Shown here piece after piece: positions 30,794 to 39,284 of a stretch of DNA of 46,893 nucleotides. Position 1 is the stretch's first letter. Each line of letters begins with the position of its first letter. The notes beneath the pieces are model-generated. The model saw only the letters and a program-made list of their open reading frames with translations, made no database searches and was not told where the DNA came from. This DNA is from Rhodobacter sp. Har01 (GTDB lineage Bacteria; Pseudomonadota; Alphaproteobacteria; Rhodobacterales; Rhodobacteraceae): assembly GCF_020564565.1 (NCBI RefSeq), contig NZ_JAJCTD010000011.1, positions 1 through 46,893 of the forward strand, given 5' to 3'. The position numbers were made by a program, and so were the translations under genes.

Positions 30794-31693
30794 ATGAAGC
30801 GGCAGACCCTGACCATGCAAGAAGCCCAAGCCACCGCCAAGATGCTGTCCGAAGCGCTGCCCTATCTGCAGCGGTTCTCGGGTGCGGTGGTGGTGGTCAA
30901 GTTCGGCGGCAATGCCATGGGCGACGATGCCGCGATGGCCGAGTTCGCCCGCGACATCGTGTTGATGAAGCAGGTGGGCGTACACCCGGTGGTGGTCCAC
31001 GGCGGCGGGCCGATGATCAACGACATGCTGGGCAAGCTGGGCATCAAGTCGGAATGGGTGCGCGGCAAGCGGGTCACCGACAAGGCCACGGTCGAGGTCG
31101 TCGAGATGATCCTGTCGGGCCTGGTGAACAAGCGGATCGTGCAGGCGATCATGGATGCCGGCGGCCGGGCCGTGGGCATTTCTGGCAAGGACGACGACCT
31201 GATGGTGTGCGAGGCCGACGACCCCGAACTGGGCTATGTCGGCCGCCCGGTCGAGATGAACGTGCAGGTGCTGCGCGACCTTTATGGGGCTGGGATCATT
31301 CCGGTTGTGGCCCCGGTGGCGACGGGCATGAAGGACAACGAGACCTTCAACGTGAACGGCGACACGGCGGCGGGGGCCATCGCAGGGGCGCTGCACGCCG
31401 ACCGTCTGCTGCTTTTGACCGACGTGTCGGGGGTGAAGAACGCTGCCGGAGAGGTGATGACGCAGATCACGCCGGAAGAGATTCGCCAGATGACCGCCGA
31501 GGGGGTGATCTCGGGCGGGATGATCCCCAAGACCGAGACCGCGCTGATGGCGATCGAGCAGGGCACACGGGCCGTCACCATCCTGGACGGCCGCATCCCG
31601 AACGCCTGTCTGGTGGAGCTGTTCACCGACCATGGGGCGGGGTCGCAGATCCGGTCGACCGCGCCGCGGGTCAAGCCGCACGCGCCGCGCTAA
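30794..31693 (+). CDS. argB: Acetylglutamate kinase
   Basis: The product is 299 aa from ATG 30794 (GGAGG SD 5 nt upstream). The N-terminal VVVKFGGNAM, the phosphate-binding VVHGGGPMI, the N-acetylglutamate site NVNGDTAAG and the GVISGGMIPKTE region are present. It phosphorylates N-acetyl-L-glutamate in arginine synthesis; the N-terminal helix before VVVKFGG suggests the arginine-inhibited, hexameric class. A CCCCGC hairpin (30737-30755) lies in the leader shared with the divergent SDR gene. Confidence 0.97.
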   Translation: MKRQTLTMQEAQATAKMLSEALPYLQRFSGAVVVVKFGGNAMGDDAAMAEFARDIVLMKQVGVHPVVVHGGGPMINDMLGKLGIKSEWVRGKRVTDKATVEVVEMILSGLVNKRIVQAIMDAGGRAVGISGKDDDLMVCEADDPELGYVGRPVEMNVQVLRDLYGAGIIPVVAPVATGMKDNETFNVNGDTAAGAIAGALHADRLLLLTDVSGVKNAAGEVMTQITPEEIRQMTAEGVISGGMIPKTETALMAIEQGTRAVTILDGRIPNACLVELFTDHGAGSQIRSTAPRVKPHAPR

Positions 31694-31820
31694 GCTGTTG
31701 CGGGCGCCGCGTTAATTGGCGATGGCGTGACGTTTTCAGAGGTATGCGCTGCGTCGGCACAACGTATGGCTGACGTATGGCAGACGTCGGGCCGTGGCGC
31801 CGCGAAGGGGGACGTTAACG

Positions 31821-32456
31821 ATGATCAGCGAATCATCCCTGGACGCCCTGCTGGCGCCACACCGTCTGGCGGTGCTGGGCGGCTTTGCCGCCGCAGAGGG
31901 CGACCTGCCCGAAGGCACCCGGACGCTGGTGCTGGTCGGCCCGGCCGAGGGGTTCTGGCCGCACCTCAAGGCGCAACCCGAATGGGACGGCGCGCCCGAC
32001 CCGGTTGACCGCTGGTCGGCCCGGGTGCTGGGCGCGCTGGCGCGCGATCTGGGCGGCATCGCGCTGTTTCCTTTCGGCGGCCCGCCGTACCACCCGTTCT
32101 ACACCTGGGCGCTGCGCACGGGGCGGTGCTGGGACAGCCCGGTGCGGCTCTTGGTGCATGAAAGCCAGGGCCTGTGGGTCAGCTTCCGGGGCGCGCTGGC
32201 GTTGCCGCAGGCGCTGGACCTGCCACCCGCCGCCCGGCCCTGCGACGGCTGCGCCGCGCCCTGCCTGACCGCCTGCCCCGTGGGGGCGCTGGGCGCCGGC
32301 GGCTATGACGTGCCGGCCTGCCATGCCTGGCTGGACGGGGGTGGGGCAGAATGTCTTGCCGGCGGCTGCCTGGTGCGGCGCGCTTGCCCCGTCTCCCAAG
32401 GCTATGCAAGGATGCCTGAGCAATCGGCCTATCACATGAGGCAGTTCCACCGATGA
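31821..32456 (+). CDS. Ferredoxin-like iron-sulfur protein
   Basis: The product is 211 aa from ATG 31821 (GAAGGGGG SD; the upstream 31794 start has none). Two cysteine clusters are present: C141-x2-C144-x3-C148-x3-C152-P, a 4Fe-4S ferredoxin motif, and Cys167, Cys178, Cys183 and Cys189-Pro. The N-terminal ~130 residues match no family I know, though the layout recalls reductive-dehalogenase/QueG-like proteins without the catalytic domain. It overlaps the next gene by 4 bp (ATGA). Electron-transfer role inferred; substrate unknown. Confidence 0.75.
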   Translation: MISESSLDALLAPHRLAVLGGFAAAEGDLPEGTRTLVLVGPAEGFWPHLKAQPEWDGAPDPVDRWSARVLGALARDLGGIALFPFGGPPYHPFYTWALRTGRCWDSPVRLLVHESQGLWVSFRGALALPQALDLPPAARPCDGCAAPCLTACPVGALGAGGYDVPACHAWLDGGGAECLAGGCLVRRACPVSQGYARMPEQSAYHMRQFHR

Positions 32457-32956
32457 AGCGTCTGATCCTGACCCGGCATGCCAAGTCCAGCTGGGACGAC
32501 CCCACCATGGCCGACCACGACCGGCCCCTGAACGAGCGGGGCAAGGCGGCGGCGGCGGACCTGGGGCAGTGGTTGTCATCGCGCGGGTATGTGCCGCAAG
32601 AGGTGCTGTGTTCCGACAGCCTGCGCACCCGCAAGACATTTTCCGGCATTGCCCCTGCACTGCCCGGCACCCCGGTGCTTGAACTGAAGCCGGCGCTGTA
32701 TCACGCCGGGCCGGACGTGATGATGGCGGTGCTGCGCCACGGCAAGGCGGATGTGGTGATGATGATCGGCCACAACCCCGGCATCGCGGAATTTGCGCAC
32801 CGGCTGGTGTCGAAAACGCCGGCCAGCCCGGATTTCACCCGCTACCCCACCGGCGCGACGCTGGTGGTGGATTTCGCCGTGGACACCTGGACTGAGGTGG
32901 AATTCGGCCAGGGCGTGCCGGTCGACTTCGTGGTGCCGAAAGAGATCGCAGGCTGA
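32453..32956 (+). CDS. SixA-like histidine phosphatase
   Basis: The product is 167 aa. The histidine-phosphatase RHG-type motif TRHAKS provides His9 as the phosphoenzyme nucleophile; Arg58 (SLRTRKT) and His107 (MIGHNPG) complete the phosphate pocket. The short length and RHAKS/NERG pattern fit the SixA group (phosphohistidine phosphatases). It is translationally coupled to the ferredoxin-like gene. Target unknown. Confidence 0.88.
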   Translation: MKRLILTRHAKSSWDDPTMADHDRPLNERGKAAAADLGQWLSSRGYVPQEVLCSDSLRTRKTFSGIAPALPGTPVLELKPALYHAGPDVMMAVLRHGKADVVMMIGHNPGIAEFAHRLVSKTPASPDFTRYPTGATLVVDFAVDTWTEVEFGQGVPVDFVVPKEIAG

Positions 32957-32961
32957 TCCCG

Positions 32962-33015
32962 GAAAACGAAATTCGCGCGAATTTCGTTTTCTTCCCGATT
33001 TTCGTCGAAAATCGG
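32962..33015. repeat. Tandem palindromes between convergent genes
   Basis: A perfect 30-bp palindrome with no loop (32962-32991; arms GAAAACGAAATTCGC) is followed 3 bp later by a 21-bp palindrome (32995-33015; arms CCGATTTTCG, centre T). The second shares its TTTTCG-N-CGAAAA core with the element at 2245-2267. They fill the gap between the SixA-like gene (+) and aapP (-), and their T-rich arms can serve as a bidirectional terminator. Confidence 0.8.
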
Positions 33016-33025
33016 CTCTCGTCGG

Positions 33026-33793
33026 TCAGTGACCCAGGATCTGGCTCAGGAACAGCTTGGTGCGGTCGCTTTGGGGGTTCGAGAAGAACTCGCGTGGCGC
33101 GTTCTGTTCGACGATCTGGCCCTGGTCCATGAAGATCACCCGGTTCGCGACGGCCTGGGCGAAGCCCATTTCGTGGGTGACGCAGATCATTGTCATGCCT
33201 TCTTCGGCCAGGGCGATCATGGTGTCGAGAACCTCCTTGATCATCTCGGGGTCAAGGGCGCTGGTCGGCTCGTCGAACAGCATGATGCGGGGCCGCATGC
33301 ACAGACTGCGGGCGATCGCCACGCGCTGCTGCTGGCCGCCGGACAGTTGCCCCGGGAACTTGTGCGCCTGTTCGGGGATCTTGACCTTGCCGAGGAAGTA
33401 CATCGCGGTTTCCTCGGCCTCGCGCTTGGGCACCTTGCGGACCCAGATCGGCGCGAGGGTGAGGTTTTCCAGGATCGTCAGGTGCGGAAACAGGTTGAAG
33501 TGCTGGAACACCATGCCAACCTCGGAGCGGACCTTGTCGATGTTCTTGAGGTCAGAGGTCAGTTCGGTGCCGTCCACGACGATGTGGCCGGACTGATGCT
33601 CTTCCAGCCGGTTGATGCAGCGGATCAGGGTGGATTTGCCGCTGCCCGACGGCCCGCAGATCACGATCCGCTCGCCCTTCTGCACCGTCATGTTGATGTC
33701 GCGCAGCACGTGGAACTGCCCGAACCACTTGTTCATGTTGCGGATCTCGATGGCGATTTCGTCCGAGACCTGCATCCGGTTCGCGTCAGCCAT
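33026..33793 (-). CDS. aapP: General L-amino-acid ABC transporter, ATP-binding subunit
   Basis: The product is 255 aa (BztD/AapP type). Walker A GPSGSGKST (47-55), signature LSGGQQQRVAIARSL, Walker B IMLFDEPTSALD and H-loop TLICVTHEM-like segment are intact. It powers uptake of glutamate, glutamine, aspartate, asparagine and other L-amino acids. It is the last gene of the minus-strand operon, 10 bp after aapM. Confidence 0.95.
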   Translation of the reverse strand: MADANRMQVSDEIAIEIRNMNKWFGQFHVLRDINMTVQKGERIVICGPSGSGKSTLIRCINRLEEHQSGHIVVDGTELTSDLKNIDKVRSEVGMVFQHFNLFPHLTILENLTLAPIWVRKVPKREAEETAMYFLGKVKIPEQAHKFPGQLSGGQQQRVAIARSLCMRPRIMLFDEPTSALDPEMIKEVLDTMIALAEEGMTMICVTHEMGFAQAVANRVIFMDQGQIVEQNAPREFFSNPQSDRTKLFLSQILGH

Positions 33794-33803
33794 GCGGCGG
33801 CTC

Positions 33804-35597
33804 CTATCGGTGATCGGTCTTCAGCTTGCGCTCGAGATACATCGAGTATCGCGACATGCCGAAGCAGATGAGAAAGAAGATGACGCCGACGAAGATGTAG
33901 GGCTCCCAGTAGATGCCCTTCCAGTTGATGTCGGCGCGGACGATCTGCGTCACCCCGCGGAGGGGGTCGAGAAGGCCCACGAAGGAGACCAGCGTGGTGT
34001 CCTTGAACAGGCCGATGAAGGTGGAGACGATGCCGGGGATGCTGATCTTCAGGGCCTGCGGCATGATGATCAGCCGCTGCGCCTGCCAGTAGTCAAGGCC
34101 CAGGGCATCGGCCGCCTCGTACTGGCCGCGGGGCAGGGCGGCAAGGCCGCCACGCACCACCTCGGCCAGGTAGGCGGCCGAGAACAGGGAGGCCAGGATG
34201 ATGACCCGCAGGATCAGGTCGAAATTCGTGCCGGGCGGCAGGAAATAGGCCAGAAGCAGCGAGGCGGTGAACAGAAGGGTGATCAGCGGCACGCCGCGGA
34301 TGAACTCGATGAAGCCGACCGACAGGACCTTGACGAGCAGCATGTCCGAACGGCGGCCCAGCGCCAGCAGGATGCCCAGCGGCAACGAGCAGGAGATCGC
34401 GGTGACGCCGATCACGATGGCCAGCAGGAAGCCGCCGAAATCGTCAGACCGGACCGGGACCAGCCCGAAGGGCATCCAGGCCGCAAGCTGTGCCACCACG
34501 GCGTCATGAGCGAACATCCAGTAGGCCCCCAGCGCAAGAAGCCCGCCGAAGACGCCAAGGCCGGCGGCACGGTTCCGGGCGGCGATGAAGACACCGACGG
34601 CCGCCAGCACGGCGCCAATGCCGATGAACGGGGCGAAGCCGAAATCAACCAGTTGCGAGGCGTTCAGGTTCAACGCGTAGCTGACCCAGCGCAGGCCGGC
34701 GACCAGGGCCCAGACCGCCATGGACACGGCCCAGACCAGAGCCGAAAGCAACATGCCGAAGGCCTTGGCAAGCGGACCGCTGTCGGCAAAGAAGCCGGGG
34801 TAGAAGTCGGCCGCCGCCATCTTGCCCAGAAAGTCGGCGGTGACCGAGTCGAGGTAGCCGATCACGGTGGACGCAACCAGGGCCGCGCCCAGGGCGACGG
34901 CAAGGGCATAGACCAGGTTCAGGGCCGGCATCCGGCTGCGGCCGTAAAGCAGGCCGGCAACGACGCCCAGGGCCACCGCGAACACCGCCGAGACCGGTGC
35001 CCAGACCGATCCGCCCCAAAGCAGCCAGACCACCAGGAAGGGAAACAGCAGGGTGACCCAGATCAGTTGCCGCGGCGCGATCCAGGCCAGGGCGAAAAGC
35101 GCCAGCATGAGAATGCCCGCAAAAAGGTCGATGCTGGCCGGTGAGGAAAGCCCGACCATGGCGGCCACGGTCAACACGCCCGCCGCGCCGGTCAGCACCG
35201 CGCCCTTGCGGTCGTTCCAGTACAGCACCGGCGCCAGGGCCACGAACATCAGGCCGAAGGCCAGCACCGGGCGCCAGTACATGTCGACCGGGAAGAAGCC
35301 GAAGATATACTGGTGCCAGCGGGCCTTGATGACGGCCCAGCAGGCGCCGCTGTCGGCGCCCTCGGCGGCCAGGATGCTGCGGCATTCGCCCAGGGAACTG
35401 GCGGTCCAGATGCCGTTCCACCACCAGGGGAAAGCGATGGCCACCAGCCAGACGACCAATGCGGTGCTGAGCACGGTGAGCAGGGTGTTGAGAGGCCCGG
35501 AGAACAGGTTCTCGCGCAGCCATTTGAAGATGCCGCGCTCGGTGACGGGTGGCGATGCCGAGGGCAGCATCGCGCTGCGGACGAAGGGGCGGTCCAT
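33804..35597 (-). CDS. aapM: General L-amino-acid ABC transporter permease AapM/BztC (enlarged)
   Basis: The product is 597 aa. The C-terminal ~220 residues are a normal BPD_transp_1 permease with the EAA loop (EAADALGLDYWQAQRLIIMPQA). The N-terminal TM segment and the periplasmic ECRSILAAEGADSGACWAVIKARWHQYIFGFFP region are typical BztC. Between them (about 105-390) lie extra hydrophobic segments, making it much longer than the 380-440 aa usual for AapM/BztC. The reading frame is continuous, so this is not a frameshift. It is 1 bp from aapQ. Confidence 0.92.
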   Translation of the reverse strand: MDRPFVRSAMLPSASPPVTERGIFKWLRENLFSGPLNTLLTVLSTALVVWLVAIAFPWWWNGIWTASSLGECRSILAAEGADSGACWAVIKARWHQYIFGFFPVDMYWRPVLAFGLMFVALAPVLYWNDRKGAVLTGAAGVLTVAAMVGLSSPASIDLFAGILMLALFALAWIAPRQLIWVTLLFPFLVVWLLWGGSVWAPVSAVFAVALGVVAGLLYGRSRMPALNLVYALAVALGAALVASTVIGYLDSVTADFLGKMAAADFYPGFFADSGPLAKAFGMLLSALVWAVSMAVWALVAGLRWVSYALNLNASQLVDFGFAPFIGIGAVLAAVGVFIAARNRAAGLGVFGGLLALGAYWMFAHDAVVAQLAAWMPFGLVPVRSDDFGGFLLAIVIGVTAISCSLPLGILLALGRRSDMLLVKVLSVGFIEFIRGVPLITLLFTASLLLAYFLPPGTNFDLILRVIILASLFSAAYLAEVVRGGLAALPRGQYEAADALGLDYWQAQRLIIMPQALKISIPGIVSTFIGLFKDTTLVSFVGLLDPLRGVTQIVRADINWKGIYWEPYIFVGVIFFLICFGMSRYSMYLERKLKTDHR

Positions 35598-35598
35598 C

Positions 35599-37185
35599 TC
35601 AGCGCTCCTTCAGCTTCACGGCGGCGTTGAACACGTTCATCACCGAGGAAATCAGCAGGCTGATGATGAGGTAGATCAGCATCATCAGCAGCATGCATTC
35701 CAGCTCGCGCCCGGTCTGGTTCAGCGAGATGCCGCCCAGCGTGCCCTTGAGGTCAAGGTAGCTGACGGCGATGCCGAGCGAGGTGTTCTTGGTCAGGTTC
35801 AGGTATTGCGAGATCAGCGGCGGAATGATGACCCGCAGCGCCTGCGGCAGGATGATCAGGTTCATCGTGCGGCCCGGGCGCAGGCCCAGGGCGAAGGCTG
35901 CCTCGCTTTGCCCACGGCTGATGGCCATGATGCCCGAGCGAACGATCTCGGCGATGAAGGCGCCGGTGTAGAGCGACAGCGCGACGACCAGCGCGGTGAA
36001 GCTGTGCTGGACGAGTATCCCGCCCTGGAAGTTGAAGCCCTTCGACACGCCGGCCTCGTCGGTCGCGAAGGCGGGGATGTCGAGGTGGAAGCCCATCGCC
36101 CAGAGCAGCGCAATCGTGGGCAGGAACAAGATCGCCAGTGACTGCCACCAGGTCGTCGGGCGGTTGCCCGTTTCCTCTTGAATGGCCCGGGCCCGGCGCA
36201 AGAGCGCAAGGTTGGCAAACACCGAAAGGGCAATCACGGCCAGCGTCGCAAGGACCGAGTAGTTGACGGGAATGGTGGCGATCTCGGTTCCGCCAAGCGG
36301 ACGGTCAAGGATCGGCGCCGGAACATAGGCGCCCCGGTTGGTCAGCGCCGTGCTGTCGAACAGCATCTTCTGGTTTGCCGGTTCGGTCTGGACGGTGCCC
36401 TGCGCCGCCAAGGTCTCGGTGGCGCGAGTCAGCCCGTCGTTGAACAGCGTGAGGGCAAGGCCGATCCAGACCACGGCGGCAGCGGCCGGGATCAGGGCGC
36501 GCGTCGTGCCCGACGCGGCGAGGCGGGTGGCGGCGAATTGCCAGGACGCGACGACAAGCCCGATGCCGATGACGAGCCACAGGAAGAACGGCATGCTGAA
36601 GACATAGATGCCGGTGATCCGGTCAAGCAGGCCCGCGCTTTCAGCCACAGTGCCGGCCCCGGCAAGAGCGGCGCGCGCCTCGATCATGGCGGCGGTCACC
36701 TTGAAGTCACTGGGCGCCGGCTGCGTCTCGGAGGTCACGACGAAGATCAGGATGATCCACAGAAGCAGCGGCACGTTCCGGAAGATCTCGACATAGACCG
36801 TCATCAGACGGCCGACGATCCAGTTGTTCGACAGCCGAAGGACGCCCGCGAAGACGCCGATGACGGTGGCGAAGACACAGCCCAGCGCAGCGACGGCCAG
36901 GGTGTTCAACAGGCCGATGATGGTGGCGCGGCCGTGCGTGCTGTCGTTGGTGTAGGGGATCAGCTGCTGCTCGATGTCATAGCCGGCGCGCTGCCAGAGA
37001 AAGCCGAAGCTGATGTCCTTGTCCTTGGCCGCCAGGTTCTGAACGGTGTTGTCCACCAGCCAGCCGACGAGCAGCAGAAACAACAGCAGCACGACCACCT
37101 GAATGGTGATCGAGCGGAATCGCGTATCGTAGATCAGCATGGAAAGCCGGAAGCTTTCCTTCGGCACATCGGTGGCCAATGCCAT
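35599..37185 (-). CDS. aapQ: General L-amino-acid ABC transporter permease AapQ/BztB (enlarged)
   Basis: The product is 528 aa, about 100 longer than typical AapQ/BztB. The N-terminal TM and NLAAKDKDISFGFLWQRAGYDI periplasmic loop fit BztB. The paired permease region begins at NTLAVAALGC, and the EAA loop lies in the C-terminal half (EAAFALGLRPGRTMNLIILPQA). The additional sequence (about 160-330) carries several hydrophobic stretches plus a soluble loop. It overlaps nothing and precedes aapM by 1 bp. Confidence 0.92.
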   Translation of the reverse strand: MALATDVPKESFRLSMLIYDTRFRSITIQVVVLLLFLLLVGWLVDNTVQNLAAKDKDISFGFLWQRAGYDIEQQLIPYTNDSTHGRATIIGLLNTLAVAALGCVFATVIGVFAGVLRLSNNWIVGRLMTVYVEIFRNVPLLLWIILIFVVTSETQPAPSDFKVTAAMIEARAALAGAGTVAESAGLLDRITGIYVFSMPFFLWLVIGIGLVVASWQFAATRLAASGTTRALIPAAAAVVWIGLALTLFNDGLTRATETLAAQGTVQTEPANQKMLFDSTALTNRGAYVPAPILDRPLGGTEIATIPVNYSVLATLAVIALSVFANLALLRRARAIQEETGNRPTTWWQSLAILFLPTIALLWAMGFHLDIPAFATDEAGVSKGFNFQGGILVQHSFTALVVALSLYTGAFIAEIVRSGIMAISRGQSEAAFALGLRPGRTMNLIILPQALRVIIPPLISQYLNLTKNTSLGIAVSYLDLKGTLGGISLNQTGRELECMLLMMLIYLIISLLISSVMNVFNAAVKLKER

Positions 37186-37275
37186 GCGTTACTTCCCCTG
37201 GGCCCGTCCGTTTTCCGGCTTTCCTGCCGGTTATGCCGCGGCGATGCGCGTGGATCGGGAAGTCTTGAAAGGAAA

Positions 37276-37307
37276 CGGGGGCGCCACCGTTGCCGGACGC
37301 GCCCCCG
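37276..37307 (-). terminator. Intercistronic hairpin between aapJ and aapQ
   Basis: CGGGGGCGC (37276-37284) pairs perfectly with GCGCCCCCG (37299-37307) across a 14-nt loop. On the minus strand it follows the aapJ stop by 9 nt. A G-T-rich stretch (GTTTCCTTT) follows. It is expected to let aapJ mRNA exceed the permease mRNA, a common device in binding-protein operons. Confidence 0.6.
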
Positions 37308-37316
37308 TCGGGTGCC

Positions 37317-38333
37317 TTAGCGGAACGGCGCCGCGTATTGCAGGCCGCCCTGCGTCCACAGCGCGTTCAGGCCGCGCGCCAGGCCGATCGGCGTGGCCGA
37401 GCCGATGTTGGCCTCGAAGATCTCGCCATAGTTGCCGCCGGCCATGATCGCCGCCTTGAAGGCGCCGTTGTCGAGGCCCATCATCTTGCCGTAGTCACCT
37501 TCCAGGCCCAGCATCCGGCGGATTTCCGGGTCGGTCGTGGTGGAAGCCACTTCTTCGATGTTGGCCTTGGTGATGCCCTTTTCCTCGGCGATCAGAAGCG
37601 CGTTGAAGGTCCAGCGGACGATGTCGCCCCACTGGTTGTCGCCATGGCGGACGACCGGGCCAAGCGGTTCCTTCGAGATGATTTCCGGAAGGATGATGTG
37701 GTTTTCCGGATCGGCCATGGTGGCGCGCGCCGCGGCCAGGCCCGAGGCGTCGGTGGTGTAGGTGTCGCAAGCGCCGGCCAGATACTGGCGCTGGGCCTCG
37801 CTGTCATCCTGCACGGTGACCGGGGTGTAGCTGATGTTGTTGAACTTGAAGAAGTCCGCCAGGTTCAGCTCGGTCGTGGTGCCGGTCTGAATGCAGACCG
37901 TGGCGCCGTCCAGTTCCTTGGCGGAAGATACGCCGAGGTCTTTCTTCACCATGAAGCCCTGGCCGTCGTAGTAGTTGACGGCGACGAAATCGAGCTTGAG
38001 GTCGTTGTCGCGGCTGTAGGTCCAGGTCGAGTTGCGGACCAGCAGGTCCACTTCGCCCGAGGCCAGCGCGGTGAAGCGCGTCTCGCCGGTGGTGGGCACG
38101 AACTTGACCTTGGTCGGGTCGCCCAGAACGGCGGCGGCGACGGCGCGGCACAGCGCGACGTCAAAGCCGACCCAGGTGCCGTTCGCATCGGGCATGCCAA
38201 AGCCGGTCAGGCCGGTGTTCGAACCGCAGATCAGCTCGCCCCGGGCCTTGACGTCATCCAACGTGCCGGCGGTCGCCGCGCCAACGATCATGGTCGTGGC
38301 GGCGAGCGCGCCGAAAAGTGCCGATTTCTTCAT
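37317..38333 (-). CDS. aapJ: General L-amino-acid ABC transporter, periplasmic binding protein
   Basis: The product is 338 aa from ATG 38333, with a strong SD (AGGAAGAGGT) and a signal peptide (MKKSALFGALAATTMIVGAATA). The mature protein begins GTLDDVKARGELICGSNTG, followed by ASGEVDLLVRNSTWTYSRD, the AapJ/BztA signature. It binds amino acids for AapQMP. The frame stays open 62 codons upstream without SD or signal, so I reject that extension. The gene heads the operon. Confidence 0.95.
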   Translation of the reverse strand: MKKSALFGALAATTMIVGAATAGTLDDVKARGELICGSNTGLTGFGMPDANGTWVGFDVALCRAVAAAVLGDPTKVKFVPTTGETRFTALASGEVDLLVRNSTWTYSRDNDLKLDFVAVNYYDGQGFMVKKDLGVSSAKELDGATVCIQTGTTTELNLADFFKFNNISYTPVTVQDDSEAQRQYLAGACDTYTTDASGLAAARATMADPENHIILPEIISKEPLGPVVRHGDNQWGDIVRWTFNALLIAEEKGITKANIEEVASTTTDPEIRRMLGLEGDYGKMMGLDNGAFKAAIMAGGNYGEIFEANIGSATPIGLARGLNALWTQGGLQYAAPFR

Positions 38334-38352
38334 AGTTACCTCTTCCTGAGTT

Positions 38353-38371
38353 TCCGCCGCTAGCCGGCGGA
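38353..38371 (-). promoter_or_regulatory. Leader hairpin before aapJ
   Basis: TCCGCCG-CTAGC-CGGCGGA is a perfect 7-bp stem ending 19 bp upstream of the aapJ ATG, next to its SD. It may affect translation or mRNA stability. The rest of the aapJ upstream region (38372-38564) contains no recognisable promoter boxes beyond a TTGACC on the minus strand near 38456-38461. Confidence 0.4.
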
Positions 38372-38564
38372 GGTTGTTGGTGCCCTGCGGACGCGCAGGG
38401 GCGAGTCTTGCGGAGGCATGCCCCCGAGTTTCGGCAGTTTCCGCGAAAGCGGTTTGGATGGTCAAGAGCACATCGGCCGCAACCTCAGAAACGCCCATCT
38501 TGAAGGGATTCCAGGCCAATTCCGTGGGCTGGTGGGCAATTGACCTTGGGTCAGAGACCGGGTG

Positions 38565-39272
38565 TCACAGGCACAGATCGTAGAATCGGTGCGCGTGCAG
38601 GAAAGCCTCTCGCCGAAGGGCCGCCGCTTCGGCCGCCTCTTCGTCGGCGCCCCAATCGGCGATCTGCCAGTCTTCGTCGATTCGGCTGGCGTCCCAGGCG
38701 GCTTGCGGAGCGATGCGGCCATGAGTCACCGCAAGGGCCAGCACCAGCGAGCCGGGAATCGCCACCAGGTCGTGGAAGGCGGCCAGGCGGAACGGGTCCA
38801 GCGCGTCGATGCGGGCCTTGAGGGCCTGCAGACTGGCCGCCGGCTGGGCGACCGGGACCACGCCTTCGGTCACCGCCAGGGGGGCGCCAAGGCTGTCGGC
38901 AGCCCAGGCAAGGATCGGGTCCCACACGGTGGCCTGACGGGCCGCCAGGGCCGCCGGGTGCCCGGCACGGTAGCACAGCAGGTCTGACCCGCCGTAGTCG
39001 GCCAGCAGGGCCACCACCTCGGGGTGCTGTTTGGCCAGCTTGTCGATGGCCGAGTTTGCGGTGCGGGTGAAGGGCATCGTCTCGGGCCGCACCGCGCCGG
39101 TCTGGGCGTTCCATTCGGCGGCGATGGCCTGGGCCAGCCCGGCGGTGGGCACCACCAGCGGCGCCTTGGCGGGCGTCTTGACCGGGCGGCCGTCCAACGC
39201 GATGGCAAAGCCGCCCGGCGCGGGGTTAGCCGTGGCTTTGGTCCAGAAGCGTTTCATCGTCCAGCCGGTCAT
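38565..39272 (-). CDS. ATP12 family chaperone (F1-ATPase alpha assembly)
   Basis: The product is 235 aa. KRFWTKA, GFAIALDGRPVKTPAKAPLVVPT and AIAAEWNAQ...MPFTRTANSAID are the ATP12 signature. ATP12 protects the F1 alpha subunit during assembly; it occurs in mitochondria and alphaproteobacteria. An ATG 15 nt inside is the only alternative start. It lies 12 bp after the upstream RluC-type gene in the same minus-strand cluster. Confidence 0.9.
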   Translation of the reverse strand: MTGWTMKRFWTKATANPAPGGFAIALDGRPVKTPAKAPLVVPTAGLAQAIAAEWNAQTGAVRPETMPFTRTANSAIDKLAKQHPEVVALLADYGGSDLLCYRAGHPAALAARQATVWDPILAWAADSLGAPLAVTEGVVPVAQPAASLQALKARIDALDPFRLAAFHDLVAIPGSLVLALAVTHGRIAPQAAWDASRIDEDWQIADWGADEEAAEAAALRREAFLHAHRFYDLCL

Positions 39273-39284
39273 GCCCGCGCGCCC

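Noticed and set aside
38334..38519. Sixty-two codons of open frame upstream of aapJ that could extend its N-terminus
   Set aside because: The start at 38333 has a strong SD and a classical signal peptide; the extension has neither and would bury the signal.
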